Below, in pieces: positions 13,164 through 20,181 of a stretch of DNA of 33,430 nucleotides. The DNA lies in the IMG/VR virus record IMGVR_UViG_3300037587_000423, positions 1 to 33,430 of that record; one strand, written 5' to 3'. Position 1 is the first letter of the stretch, and every line of letters begins with the position of its first letter. This DNA is from a virus. The translations under genes were made by a program, and so were the position numbers. The notes beneath the pieces were generated by a model. It saw nothing but the letters and a program-made list of their open reading frames with translations, was not told the origin of the DNA and ran no database searches.

Positions 13164-13821
13164 TGCTCAATGCCTCCTGTCTGATTTGTGCGGCTTCGCC
13201 CCTTAGCGTTGAACTATGTATGAGATGCGGCACGGCTCCGATTGACTGGTATTTGTCAGCAATCCGCTCCAACAGCGCCGCGTCATGCTCAGCGAGGGAT
13301 TGGGCGGGGGCTTTTCTAAGAGCGCAGGAGATGGTATCGGTAACCTCGTCACGTCTTGACCACTCTCCGCAATCAGGGCTTGATCCAGACCCTAGAGCAT
13401 CGATAGGGAGCGAGGCGATGAAATCACGAATCCCAGAAAGAGTTTCAGTCAGGTTGTGAGTTGCTGCGAACCATCGATCCCTTTCCAGCTTCAACTCCTT
13501 GAGCCGCTCAATCTGCGCATCACGCTCAGCCAGAGCTTTCTCGCAAGAGTTAAGCAATGTCGTCTGGCATTCAAATGAAATTTCCTGCATCCCTATCCGT
13601 AGCTCAGCCTCAGATATCAGCTCAAGGAAGTATTGATCACCCGCGACTGACTGTTCAGCCTCGTCCTGGCTTATGTGGGATTTGATGACCCCTGACGTAA
13701 CTGCAATGCTGTTTGCTGCATGGCGGAAGGCGGCAATCATGTGCTTATCCAGCCGCTCCTGCTCCCTATTAATCATGGAGTCAGGCCAGCTATTAAGATC
13801 AGTTTCTTTACTGTTTTCCAT
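13156..13821 (-). CDS. Coiled-coil phage hypothetical protein (221 aa)
   Basis: A helical N-terminal half (AAFRHAANSIAVTSG) and a coiled coil around 90-120 (EKALAERDAQIERLKELKLE) are followed by a C-terminal segment (APAQSLAEHDAALLERIADK) resembling the end of the 2957-3394 product. It is the first gene behind a good promoter (13855-13882). Function unknown; such proteins are abundant in phage accessory regions. Confidence 0.65.
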   Translation of the reverse strand: MENSKETDLNSWPDSMINREQERLDKHMIAAFRHAANSIAVTSGVIKSHISQDEAEQSVAGDQYFLELISEAELRIGMQEISFECQTTLLNSCEKALAERDAQIERLKELKLERDRWFAATHNLTETLSGIRDFIASLPIDALGSGSSPDCGEWSRRDEVTDTISCALRKAPAQSLAEHDAALLERIADKYQSIGAVPHLIHSSTLRGEAAQIRQEALSNG

Positions 13822-13854
13822 ATCGATCTCGCTTAATTAAATGGTCGAGCCTTG

Positions 13855-13882
13855 AGTATAGACCCTTGAGTATTGCAGTCAA
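13855..13882 (-). promoter_or_regulatory. Promoter TTGACT-N16-TATACT overlapping a stop codon
   Basis: Minus-strand -35 TTGACT (13877-13882) and -10 TATACT (13855-13860) with a 16-base spacer. The TGA inside the -35 box is the stop codon of the 13879-14085 gene. It should transcribe the 221-residue gene and those after it. Confidence 0.65.
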
Positions 13883-14085
13883 GCGTTATTGCATGACCCG
13901 ATAACCAGCTCATCGCCAAACAGCGCAACCAGCTCGACAATGCCGAATGATTGGTGGTCGCCGTCCAGGTCGATAACGTAATTGGTAAATCGGGATTTGT
14001 GATAATCGCCAGCCTTGAGCTTTGACAGGATGAGCTGGCGATACCGGTCGTACTTATTGAACCTGCCGGTGATTACGGCAGGCAT
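13879..14085 (-). CDS. Small hypothetical protein (68 aa)
   Basis: Starts MPAVITGRFNKYDRYRQLIL and has IDLDGDHQSFGIVELVALFG later, an alpha/beta pattern. No clear ribosome binding site was found, so the start is uncertain. Its stop codon lies in the -35 box of the next promoter. Unrecognised. Confidence 0.55.
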   Translation of the reverse strand: MPAVITGRFNKYDRYRQLILSKLKAGDYHKSRFTNYVIDLDGDHQSFGIVELVALFGDELVIGSCNNA

Positions 14086-14101
14086 GGTGGATCAGGAGCC
14101 A

Positions 14102-14521
14102 TCAAGAACAACCTTCGTCCTGCCAGTCTTCAGCAAGCATATCTGTTTGAGATGCCAACCAAGGAACCCGGCTTTTCGGCGCGGCGCAGTTGTCGGTCTG
14201 CAGTCCCGTGGTGTCGATGAAGATGTACGGGCTTGTCATCTTGCTGTTTTCATCAGGCGACTGCAGTTCAATGAAAATGCCCTTTCCGTTCCACCCTTGA
14301 CGGGCAACCCGGCGGCCAGCTTTAAGCTCATGCAATGCTTGTCCAAAATTCATAATCGTTTCCTTGCCTTTGATATTGCTCAGATGATCTTCAAGCTCTC
14401 CGGTGCGCTTAGATGCCTCCTGCGCCACCTCGTTGGCAACCTGCCTCAGCGCCAATAGAAGCGACCGGCTATTTGGCATTCCCACCTGCCGCATTATCTG
14501 TTTGTATCGATCGTCATTCAT
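14102..14521 (-). CDS. Tad2-like (DUF2829) anti-Thoeris protein with N-terminal phage module (139 aa)
   Basis: Residues 57-139 carry the DUF2829 pattern: MNFGQALHELKAGRRVARQG, WNGKGIFIEL, SPYIFIDTTGL and RVPWLASQTDMLAEDW. Studied members (Tad2) bind and sequester the cyclic ADP-ribose isomer made by Thoeris ThsB, blocking abortive defence. Residues 1-56 (IMRQVGMPNSRSLLLALRQV, then ANEVAQEASKR) are a separate small phage module found elsewhere on its own. The ATG at 14521 has GGGGAAA just upstream. The internal ATG at 14353 has AAGGA 8 bases upstream, so a free Tad2 domain could also be made. The family call is firm; activity in this phage is inferred. Confidence 0.82.
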   Translation of the reverse strand: MNDDRYKQIMRQVGMPNSRSLLLALRQVANEVAQEASKRTGELEDHLSNIKGKETIMNFGQALHELKAGRRVARQGWNGKGIFIELQSPDENSKMTSPYIFIDTTGLQTDNCAAPKSRVPWLASQTDMLAEDWQDEGCS

Positions 14522-14730
14522 AATTTCCCCATCATTTTCAGGATTGCTTGGTTGGCGATCTTGGCTGGTTCTACACCGCGTCCGCAATCGCCCTCGAAAG
14601 CTACGTCATAGCAGGAGCATTCACCGCGGACTCCGAGGCTTCCGCGCTTATTAAGTAATACCATTGAATTCTCAGCCCAGGGCTGCTGCCGGTCAGATGC
14701 GTCGAGTATGTCCCTATGCTTGGCTATCAT
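14518..14730 (-). CDS. Small hypothetical protein (70 aa)
   Basis: ATG at 14730 behind GGGGAAATT, the same ribosome binding sequence as the next gene; ATGA overlaps at both ends. It has three Cys residues (GECSCYDVAFEGDCGRG) and a C-terminal helix (IANQAILKMMGKL). Unrecognised. Confidence 0.6.
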   Translation of the reverse strand: MIAKHRDILDASDRQQPWAENSMVLLNKRGSLGVRGECSCYDVAFEGDCGRGVEPAKIANQAILKMMGKL

Positions 14731-15119
14731 AATTTCCCCGCAACGTCTGAGAGAGCCTTGGCATCGACAACCGCATGCTTGTGCTCTTGCGGCCCGCCGC
14801 CTGGGCCGGTGATCTCCTGCCGGTCGGTCCAGTTGAAGTTCTTGAGGGCGAAGATGTGCCCAGCTCCTGCTCCTTTGGCAAGACCATTCTCGTAAGCGTT
14901 CTCAACCAGGAAGCTGGCCCTTTTTACAGAGCAAGAAAACCCGTCCCTTTTTGCATAGTCATAAAACGATTGCCGACTAGCAAAACCGAGGTGTAGAGCC
15001 ATTCCGGTAATCGTCAGCGGCTCCTTGTCATCGAAGCATGCCAGGACGTATTCATCGACAAGATCATCAAACTGATCTGGTGAATCAATGATCCTTGGCC
15101 GACCGTTTACGAGAGGCAT
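14727..15119 (-). CDS. Terminase small subunit (gp3/Nu1-like DNA-packaging protein)
   Basis: 130 residues. An N-terminal GRPRIIDSPDQFDDLVDEY helix is followed by a DNA-binding HTH (LTITGMALHLGFASRQSFYD, about 35-54), then VKRASFLVENAYENGLA and the highly typical HIFALKNFNWTDRQEITGPG. This order matches small terminases of the P22 gp3 type that bind the packaging site and hand DNA to the large subunit. The large subunit gene is about 5.3 kb further on, with a block of small genes, SSB and an HNH gene in between. The TAATG overlap with the previous gene indicates coupling. Confidence 0.85.
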   Translation of the reverse strand: MPLVNGRPRIIDSPDQFDDLVDEYVLACFDDKEPLTITGMALHLGFASRQSFYDYAKRDGFSCSVKRASFLVENAYENGLAKGAGAGHIFALKNFNWTDRQEITGPGGGPQEHKHAVVDAKALSDVAGKL

Positions 15120-15286
15120 TACTTATCCTCGGCAACCAAGCGGAACTTTTTGGTCGGGTGCTTCTGGGTGAGGATGTAAGACGGTTTGCCTTCGAGAGAC
15201 ATGCTGAGCAGATCCTGGCAGCCTTCGCGCATAATCTCGCGGACTGTCTTGGCGTTGTTGCCTCGTTCGATCTTAGGTTTTGACAT
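15119..15286 (-). CDS. Small basic hypothetical protein (55 aa)
   Basis: ATG(15286) with AGGGAATT upstream, TAA overlapping the terminase start. The product (MSKPKIERGNNAKTVREIMR at the start, then SYILTQKHPTKKFRLVAEDK) is basic. First gene of the leftward transcript from the 15319-15346 promoter. Unrecognised. Confidence 0.65.
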   Translation of the reverse strand: MSKPKIERGNNAKTVREIMREGCQDLLSMSLEGKPSYILTQKHPTKKFRLVAEDK

Positions 15287-15318
15287 AATAATTCCCTGGT
15301 ATTGGTTCGGTCAGTCAA

Positions 15319-15346
15319 TTGTTACCCATCAGCACCCCCGCGTCAA
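15319..15346 (-). promoter_or_regulatory. Leftward promoter TTGACG-N16-TAACAA
   Basis: Minus-strand -35 at 15341-15346 and -10 at 15319-15324 with the same 16-base spacer as the other promoters in this window. It faces the small terminase cluster and forms the left side of the divergent control region. Confidence 0.5.
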
Positions 15347-15368
15347 GCTTTGTGAGTGTTTTTTGAGT

Positions 15369-15745
15369 TTGCCGCGCTTGCCGCAGCTTGCCGCAAAGAA
15401 AGGGGCATACGATTGATAATCATTCGCTCCTATAAGTAGTTGTTTTATAACAACAATAATAATAACAATATTCTATTAGTACTCTGCTAATACCCATCTG
15501 CCCCTTTGCCCCTGGGTACTCTCCGTTCCATTTAAATTCATTTCCTCAATTTGGTCCTTTAGAGACTCATATCATATTAGGGGGTGTCGGCAGAGGGGCG
15601 CGGCAAACGCGGCAAAGCGGCAAATATCTGTTGATAACTTGAATATTGTGTTTGAAATCATGCGGTTAAAACGTGCCGAACGGAGCGGCAAGCGCGGGGC
15701 AAGCATCGGCAGAGGGGGCAGAGTGCGCGGCAAAGGATCGGCAAA
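15369..15745. other. Intergenic repeat region, candidate replication origin or control region
   Basis: This is the only long stretch without a convincing gene (about 15320-15940). Three TTGCCGC repeats lie at 15369, 15378 and 15388. At least five copies of the inverse GCGGCAA lie at 15600, 15609, 15617, 15685 and 15727, plus TCGGCAAA at 15738. Between the two groups is an AT-rich stretch with AATAATAATAA (about 15440-15480), and TGCCCCT/AGGGGCA words also recur. TGTTGATAA at 15629-15637 is the complement of TTATCAACA, one base from a DnaA box. Iteron-like arrays flanking an AT-rich core between divergent operons suggest an origin; operator sites for a phage repressor are the alternative. Confidence 0.5.
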
Positions 15746-15829
15746 CTGGCGGAGAGCCTCGGAGTCTGGTCACAAATCATCCAGAATAATAGATACTAAT
15801 ATCTATCTATCCTCGCCATAAAAGGAGCA

Positions 15830-15857
15830 TTGACATCAAGCCTTAGCCTCGTATTGA
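15830..15857 (+). promoter_or_regulatory. Rightward promoter region TTGACA-N16-TATTGA
   Basis: -35 at 15830-15835 and -10 at 15852-15857. Two further TTGAC words follow at 15854 and 15871 with poorer -10 sequences. It faces the early replication genes that start at 15941. Confidence 0.45.
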
Positions 15858-15940
15858 CCGCCTTTAGTCCTTGACTGCTCTGAGCCTATCTATTAGTCTA
15901 TCTACAAATTAAGCGTTGCTAGCGAAAAAAGGATCTTCAA

Positions 15941-16171
15941 ATGGCTTTAGAAGAAGAAAATAAGCAGCTGGAAGAGAGAGCCACATGGCCGTTTCGTGAT
16001 ATGTGCGTTGGCGAGACTTCCTTTTTCCCCTTCAATGAGGACAAGCAGAGAGCAATAAGGGCTCAATCGTACTGCCACATTTATGGCCGCCAGTCGGGCA
16101 AGGAGTTCAGAACCGGAACCATAAGGCCGGATCATGGCGAGGCGGGAATCATTGTCAGGAGGGTGAAATGA
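15941..16171 (+). CDS. Small phage hypothetical protein (76 aa), paralog of the next gene
   Basis: After a Glu-rich N-terminus, the pattern TWPFRDMCVGETSFFPF, then SYCHIYGRQSGKEFRTGT and GIIVRRVK, belongs to a common small phage family ('PF..M.VG.SF' then a Gly/Lys-Phe and a final hydrophobic strand). Function unknown. AAGGA lies about 8 bases before the ATG. First gene of the rightward early operon; it overlaps the next gene by 4 bases. Confidence 0.7.
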   Translation: MALEEENKQLEERATWPFRDMCVGETSFFPFNEDKQRAIRAQSYCHIYGRQSGKEFRTGTIRPDHGEAGIIVRRVK

Positions 16172-16383
16172 GCGCTCCCAAGCAGCGAAGGAAGCGGTGG
16201 CCCTTCCAGAGGATGGCAGTCGGCGACTTTATTCAATACAGCCGAGATAAAGCCAACGACCGGGCAAATGCAGCCATGAAGTACGTTCACACCTACATGC
16301 AAGGCAATGATAGAAAGTTCACTTGTCGAACGCATAAAGCCGAATCAGGCGAGCGGATCCTGGTAATCACGCGCATCTCATAA
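16168..16383 (+). CDS. Small phage hypothetical protein (71 aa), paralog of the previous gene
   Basis: The same pattern as 15941-16171: RWPFQRMAVGDFIQYS, MKYVHTYMQGNDRKFTCRTH and a final ERILVITRIS. The tandem arrangement and matched motif order point to an old duplication. The ATG overlaps the previous stop and has GGAGG 7 bases upstream. Function unknown. Confidence 0.7.
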   Translation: MSAPKQRRKRWPFQRMAVGDFIQYSRDKANDRANAAMKYVHTYMQGNDRKFTCRTHKAESGERILVITRIS

Positions 16384-16403
16384 TCCCAACCGAGAACACC
16401 CTT

Positions 16404-18047
16404 ATGCAGATGGTAACGAAGGAGATCTACTCCGAGTTCACGACGGCGATCATCGAGCGCGACGAGCTGGATATGCCGAATGACATTATTCTACGGATTT
16501 CCAGAAAGCACGGCATTCCCACTCATCAATTCATAATCGAATGCATCAATGATAAGACTCAGCACATCGTTGGATGCAACGCCACTTCGACTCTATACGA
16601 CCAGGCTGAAGGCTACAGCTGGTGGGTTGACGTAAACGGCACGACAGCCGATAAGCCGATCACCGCTGAAATCTGCGACGACAGCCTCCTGGGTCAGTTC
16701 GTCAATGCCATATCGCTGGCCATCAAGTTCCCGGTGCAAACAGCCTTCCTTCATGGCCTCTCAGTCGTCGCCTCTGCGATGACGCGCAGCTTTAGGTATG
16801 AGATGTACGGTGATGACTCAAACCCCGTGAATCTCTATACAGTGAGCGCTCAGCCGCCTTCAACCGGCAAGTCCGGCATCAATGGCTACCTAAGCCGTCC
16901 GGTTCGGCAGTCGTTTGCGGAACTCAACAAGGATAACTCGGTGGAACGCCAGGTGATCGAGTCGCAGCTTGAGGGGATGGCCGCTGAGAGGAAGACAGAA
17001 TCGAACGACACGGCCAAGGCGAATATCATCAGAGAGATGGCGGTCCTTCAGGAAAGGCATAAAACCCTTCCGAATTACGTCTACTCGGTCGATGACGCCA
17101 CCCCGGAGGCCATGGAGAAGATCGCAGCCAACCAGTTGGGCATGATTAACGTGATTTCTGATGAGGCGGATATCATCAACATCGTCCTGGGATCGGTATA
17201 CTCCGACAAAAAGGGGAACAACTCGATTTTCCTGAAGGCGTTCGACGGCGGGCACCACTCGTCAGCTCGATCTACCCGGGATGGATACGAAGGGCCGGTT
17301 TATGGCTGCTTTGCTGTTCTGGCGCAGGATGAGTCGGTCAACGCTATCCTGGAGGCCGGGCAGCTTGGCCGGGGGATATCGGAGCGCTTCTTGATTATGC
17401 GAGAGCCCAACATCCTTGGGACTCGTGATTTCACCGTTTATCACGCGCCGGATCCTGAACTGGTTAGAAGCTATGAACAGCTGGTCAACAACTTGGTTAA
17501 GGCTGAGCCGACAGTACTGCGGTTTGATGATCAGTCGATGATTCTCATCCAGCAGTATCGTAACGGCCTGGAGAAACGGCTGGCGGACGGCGGCGAGTAC
17601 AGCAACTCAATGCTTCGCGGCACACTTGGCAAGGCGGATAAACAAATCTGTAAAATCTCATGCGTGCTGCATGGCGTCGATAACTTCCAGCTATCATCGA
17701 CCGCGTCATCAAGGATCAAACCGGAGACTGTAGAGCGGGCCATCGCCATGTATGACCAGCTGAAGGATGCATACGTCCGGGCGACCGACAGCCAGGGTTA
17801 CGCCGGTAACGGCGCGGCGGTAAAAGTCCTGATCGATAAGCTGAGAAAATTCGCCGATGATGGTGCACTAGGAATAGATGTTCGCAAGCTGGCCAGGACC
17901 GTCGAGAAGTCATCCCTGTTCAACAACACATCGAAGCCCACGAAATACATCAGAGAAACCTGCCTTCCAGAGCTGGTGAAGCTCGGGTTTATCGCCGTGC
18001 TGGGAGACAAGATATTCATCAACCCTAAGATCAACATAGGCGCTTGA
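16404..18047 (+). CDS. DUF3987-family primase/helicase-like protein
   Basis: 547 residues. A central P-loop (AQPPSTGKS, about 149-157) lies in a RecA-like core, with VYSVDDATPEAMEKIAANQL, then ISDEADIINIVLG (probable Walker B, with D and E) and QLGRGISERFLIM. This is the pattern of DUF3987 (YfjI-like) proteins, which act as replication initiation or helicase-like ATPases in phages and mobile elements. There is no separate primase domain visible in the N-terminal 90 residues. The first ATG lacks a good ribosome binding site; the second ATG two codons on is equally possible. The stop TGA lies in the -35 box of the next promoter. Confidence 0.8.
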   Translation: MQMVTKEIYSEFTTAIIERDELDMPNDIILRISRKHGIPTHQFIIECINDKTQHIVGCNATSTLYDQAEGYSWWVDVNGTTADKPITAEICDDSLLGQFVNAISLAIKFPVQTAFLHGLSVVASAMTRSFRYEMYGDDSNPVNLYTVSAQPPSTGKSGINGYLSRPVRQSFAELNKDNSVERQVIESQLEGMAAERKTESNDTAKANIIREMAVLQERHKTLPNYVYSVDDATPEAMEKIAANQLGMINVISDEADIINIVLGSVYSDKKGNNSIFLKAFDGGHHSSARSTRDGYEGPVYGCFAVLAQDESVNAILEAGQLGRGISERFLIMREPNILGTRDFTVYHAPDPELVRSYEQLVNNLVKAEPTVLRFDDQSMILIQQYRNGLEKRLADGGEYSNSMLRGTLGKADKQICKISCVLHGVDNFQLSSTASSRIKPETVERAIAMYDQLKDAYVRATDSQGYAGNGAAVKVLIDKLRKFADDGALGIDVRKLARTVEKSSLFNNTSKPTKYIRETCLPELVKLGFIAVLGDKIFINPKINIGA

Positions 18048-18071
18048 CGTTACTGGTTGATGGTGTATAGT
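18044..18071 (+). promoter_or_regulatory. Promoter TTGACG-N16-TATAGT overlapping a stop codon
   Basis: -35 at 18044-18049, -10 at 18066-18071. The TGA of the DUF3987 gene is inside the -35 box. The first bases (TTGACGTTA) are shared with the promoter at 22881. Confidence 0.65.
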
Positions 18072-18113
18072 GTCTTACATCAGCAATCAAACCGAAACTA
18101 AAGGAATACAGAG

Positions 18114-18359
18114 ATGGCGATTATAAAATTACCGGATGATCTGACAAATCGTAATGCAGCGTATCAGGTTGATGACATAAGCGCCGGCATCAGGTATTTG
18201 GTAGCTGGAACTGCTCTCAAATCCTTTCTTAAGAGCCTTCGTGCAAGCGGTGATTGTTGGTACCACGTTGAAATGTGGTGCACTGCCCAAGAGCGTTTCG
18301 AGAATGATAGCGATAACAAGATGCTTCGGCTGCCAACTGGCGTAGAAGTATTTCCATAA
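18114..18359 (+). CDS. Small hypothetical protein (81 aa)
   Basis: AAGGA with 9-base spacing precedes the ATG; the gene directly follows its own promoter. The product has YQVDDISAGIRYLVAGTALK in the N-terminal half and GDCWYHVEMWCTAQERF later. Unrecognised. Confidence 0.65.
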   Translation: MAIIKLPDDLTNRNAAYQVDDISAGIRYLVAGTALKSFLKSLRASGDCWYHVEMWCTAQERFENDSDNKMLRLPTGVEVFP

Positions 18360-18400
18360 CCCGCCGATTAACGGCTTTAGGTAAACAACGAGGAAAGATC

Positions 18401-19612
18401 ATGAAAGAGCTAATCAAAATCGAAAGCGTAACAGCTGTCGATGTATTCAATAACGCAGGGCTAGATCCGCTGCTTGAGCAGATAAAAGACGAGGTTCGCA
18501 GCTTTGTGCCTGACCTGTCGACTGTGACCGGGCGCAAGGCCATCGCATCGCTGGCGGCCAAGGTGGCAAAGTCTAAAGCCTACCTGGACGGACTTGGCAA
18601 AGACCTTGTTGCAGACCAGAAGGCGGCCATCAAAACGGTTGACGCTGAGCGCAAACGCATGCGTGATGATCTGGCCCTTCTGAAAATCGAGGCGCGCAAG
18701 CCTCTCACCGATTGGGAGGATGCTGAAAAGACCCGGGTTGAGGTATTGAACAAGCGCCTTGCAGACCTTGAGGGAATGTCTGCAGAGGTCAATCAGGAGA
18801 CTTTTGAGGAATATGGATCAGAAGGATTGCGCAGTATCCTGGCAATTGTTGAATCGATCGCTATAGATGACAGCTGGCAGGAGTTCAAACTTAACGCCGA
18901 ACGGGCCAAGAAGCAGGTTATAGGATCTCTAAGTCTGTCCATGGCAACCCGTAAAAAGGCCGAAGACGACCAGGCAGAGCTTGACCGGCTGCGCCGCGAG
19001 CAGAAAGAGCGTGATAAGCGCGAGCATGAAGAACGAATTGCACGCGAAGCAGCGCAGAAAGCCGAACAGGCGGCTGCTGAAGAAGCTGAGAAGGAACGAC
19101 TTCGTGTCGAGCAGAAGCAGCAGGAAACTCAGCGCAAAGCCGATCAGGAACGCAAGCGCATTGATGATGAGCGCAAGGCCGAGCAGCGCAAAGCTGAAGA
19201 GGATCGGCAGGCTGCTCAGCAGAAGCTTGACGAAGAGCAGTTGGCCAGAGAAGAATCTGAACGCCGTGAGCAGGAAGCCATCGAGCGCGAGAGGATCGCC
19301 AAAGAAAACGCAGAGCGTGAAGCTGAGGAGGCTGAGCAGCGCCGTATCGATGGGCTCAAGCAGGCAGAGGAAGATGCTGCGCGCCGTGAGCAGGAAGCCA
19401 TCGATCGCGAGCGCAATCGCCGGATTCAGGAGGAGCAGGCTGCAGCAGAAGAGGCCCGCAAGAGAGAGGCTAACACCCAGCATAAAGGTGCCGTTAATCG
19501 CAAGGCGGTATCAGAGCTGATGGGATTTGCTGGGCTAACAGATATTCAAGCTAAGAAAGCAATAACAGCGATCGCTAAAGGTTCCATCACTGACGTTTCT
19601 ATCTCTTACTAG
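18401..19612 (+). CDS. Long coiled-coil phage protein (403 aa)
   Basis: The N-terminal domain (1-115: PLLEQIKDEVRSFVPDLST, GRKAIASLAAKVAKSKAYLD, LVADQKAAIKTVDAERKRMR) belongs to a family often placed next to phage RecT and nuclease genes and sometimes annotated as TolA-like. Residues about 195-365 are an uninterrupted charged helix of Glu/Arg/Lys/Ala heptads with internal duplications (RREQEAIERER and RREQEAIDRER, 40 residues apart). The C-terminus (VSELMGFAGLTDIQAKKAITAI) is a short globular end resembling the ends of several phage proteins. It may be a structural adaptor in recombination, but this is inferred from context only. The ribosome binding site is GAGG. Confidence 0.75.
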   Translation: MKELIKIESVTAVDVFNNAGLDPLLEQIKDEVRSFVPDLSTVTGRKAIASLAAKVAKSKAYLDGLGKDLVADQKAAIKTVDAERKRMRDDLALLKIEARKPLTDWEDAEKTRVEVLNKRLADLEGMSAEVNQETFEEYGSEGLRSILAIVESIAIDDSWQEFKLNAERAKKQVIGSLSLSMATRKKAEDDQAELDRLRREQKERDKREHEERIAREAAQKAEQAAAEEAEKERLRVEQKQQETQRKADQERKRIDDERKAEQRKAEEDRQAAQQKLDEEQLAREESERREQEAIERERIAKENAEREAEEAEQRRIDGLKQAEEDAARREQEAIDRERNRRIQEEQAAAEEARKREANTQHKGAVNRKAVSELMGFAGLTDIQAKKAITAIAKGSITDVSISY

Positions 19613-19671
19613 TAACCCACGCCCTGCTTCCACGCGGATTCCAGGGCCTATTCAATTCAAGAGGTGATAAA

Positions 19672-20181
19672 ATGACCCCGATAATTATGGGACTTATCCA
19701 GGCCGCGCCGATGCTGGCAAAGTGGATCTCTGGTGACGACAAGGAAAAGCCTATTGTCGATAAGGCAATGGAGATTGCGCAGGCGCTGACCGGGCAAAAA
19801 GGAAAGTCGGCAGTTGACGCGATCAACTCGGACCCGGCCTTGGCGTTTGAGTTTCAGAAGGCGGTGCTGGATAACGAAAATGAGCTCAACCGGCTGGCCT
19901 ATGCCGACAGGGAAAGCGCTCGCAACATGCACAAAGAGAACCATAAGCAGGCGGACGATCTTGCAGATCATATTATTAGATGGAATTACGGCTATATAGC
20001 CGTAACTGTTGCGGTTGAGTGCGTGGCTATCTGGTTCTTAAAGGAACACGCTGTAGAGCTTAGCGCTGTGACAAGCGTCTGTACCTGGATAATCAAAGGC
20101 GCTCTTGATGAGCGCCGCGACGTTACCGGGTTCTATTTCGGCTCAGCCTTGGGTAGCCGGCTAAAGGACTCGGCAAAATGA
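19672..20181 (+). CDS. Holin-like 3TM-family membrane protein (169 aa)
   Basis: The N-terminal half is soluble and helical (IVDKAMEIAQALTGQKG, FEFQKAVLDNENELNRLA, DRESARNMHKENHK). A membrane segment follows (YIAVTVAVECVAIWFL, about 108-123), then a second weaker one, ending in DVTGFYFGSALGSRLKDSAK. The DRESAR element and the YFGS.xGSR ending match the holin family with up to three transmembrane segments known from gene-transfer agents and phages. It would form membrane lesions at lysis, but it lies within the early replication operon, far from the DUF5675 gene, so timing and function are uncertain. AGAGGTG precedes the ATG. Confidence 0.65.
   Translation: MTPIIMGLIQAAPMLAKWISGDDKEKPIVDKAMEIAQALTGQKGKSAVDAINSDPALAFEFQKAVLDNENELNRLAYADRESARNMHKENHKQADDLADHIIRWNYGYIAVTVAVECVAIWFLKEHAVELSAVTSVCTWIIKGALDERRDVTGFYFGSALGSRLKDSAK

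Noticed and set aside
15085-15318. 77-codon frame on the minus strand over the start of the small terminase cluster
   Set aside because: It is a Ser/Arg-rich shadow of the 55-residue gene at 15119-15286, which has a ribosome binding site and overlaps the terminase start.
15639-15821. Open frame of 60 codons on the plus strand in the intergenic region
   Set aside because: It runs through the GCGGCAA repeats and gives a Gly/Arg/Ser low-complexity product with no ribosome binding site; better explained as non-coding repeat sequence.
18929-19483. 184-codon antisense frame rich in Leu/Phe opposite the coiled-coil gene
   Set aside because: The antisense of Glu/Lys/Arg-rich helix codons automatically gives Leu/Phe/Ser-rich sequence; no domain or ribosome binding site is visible.
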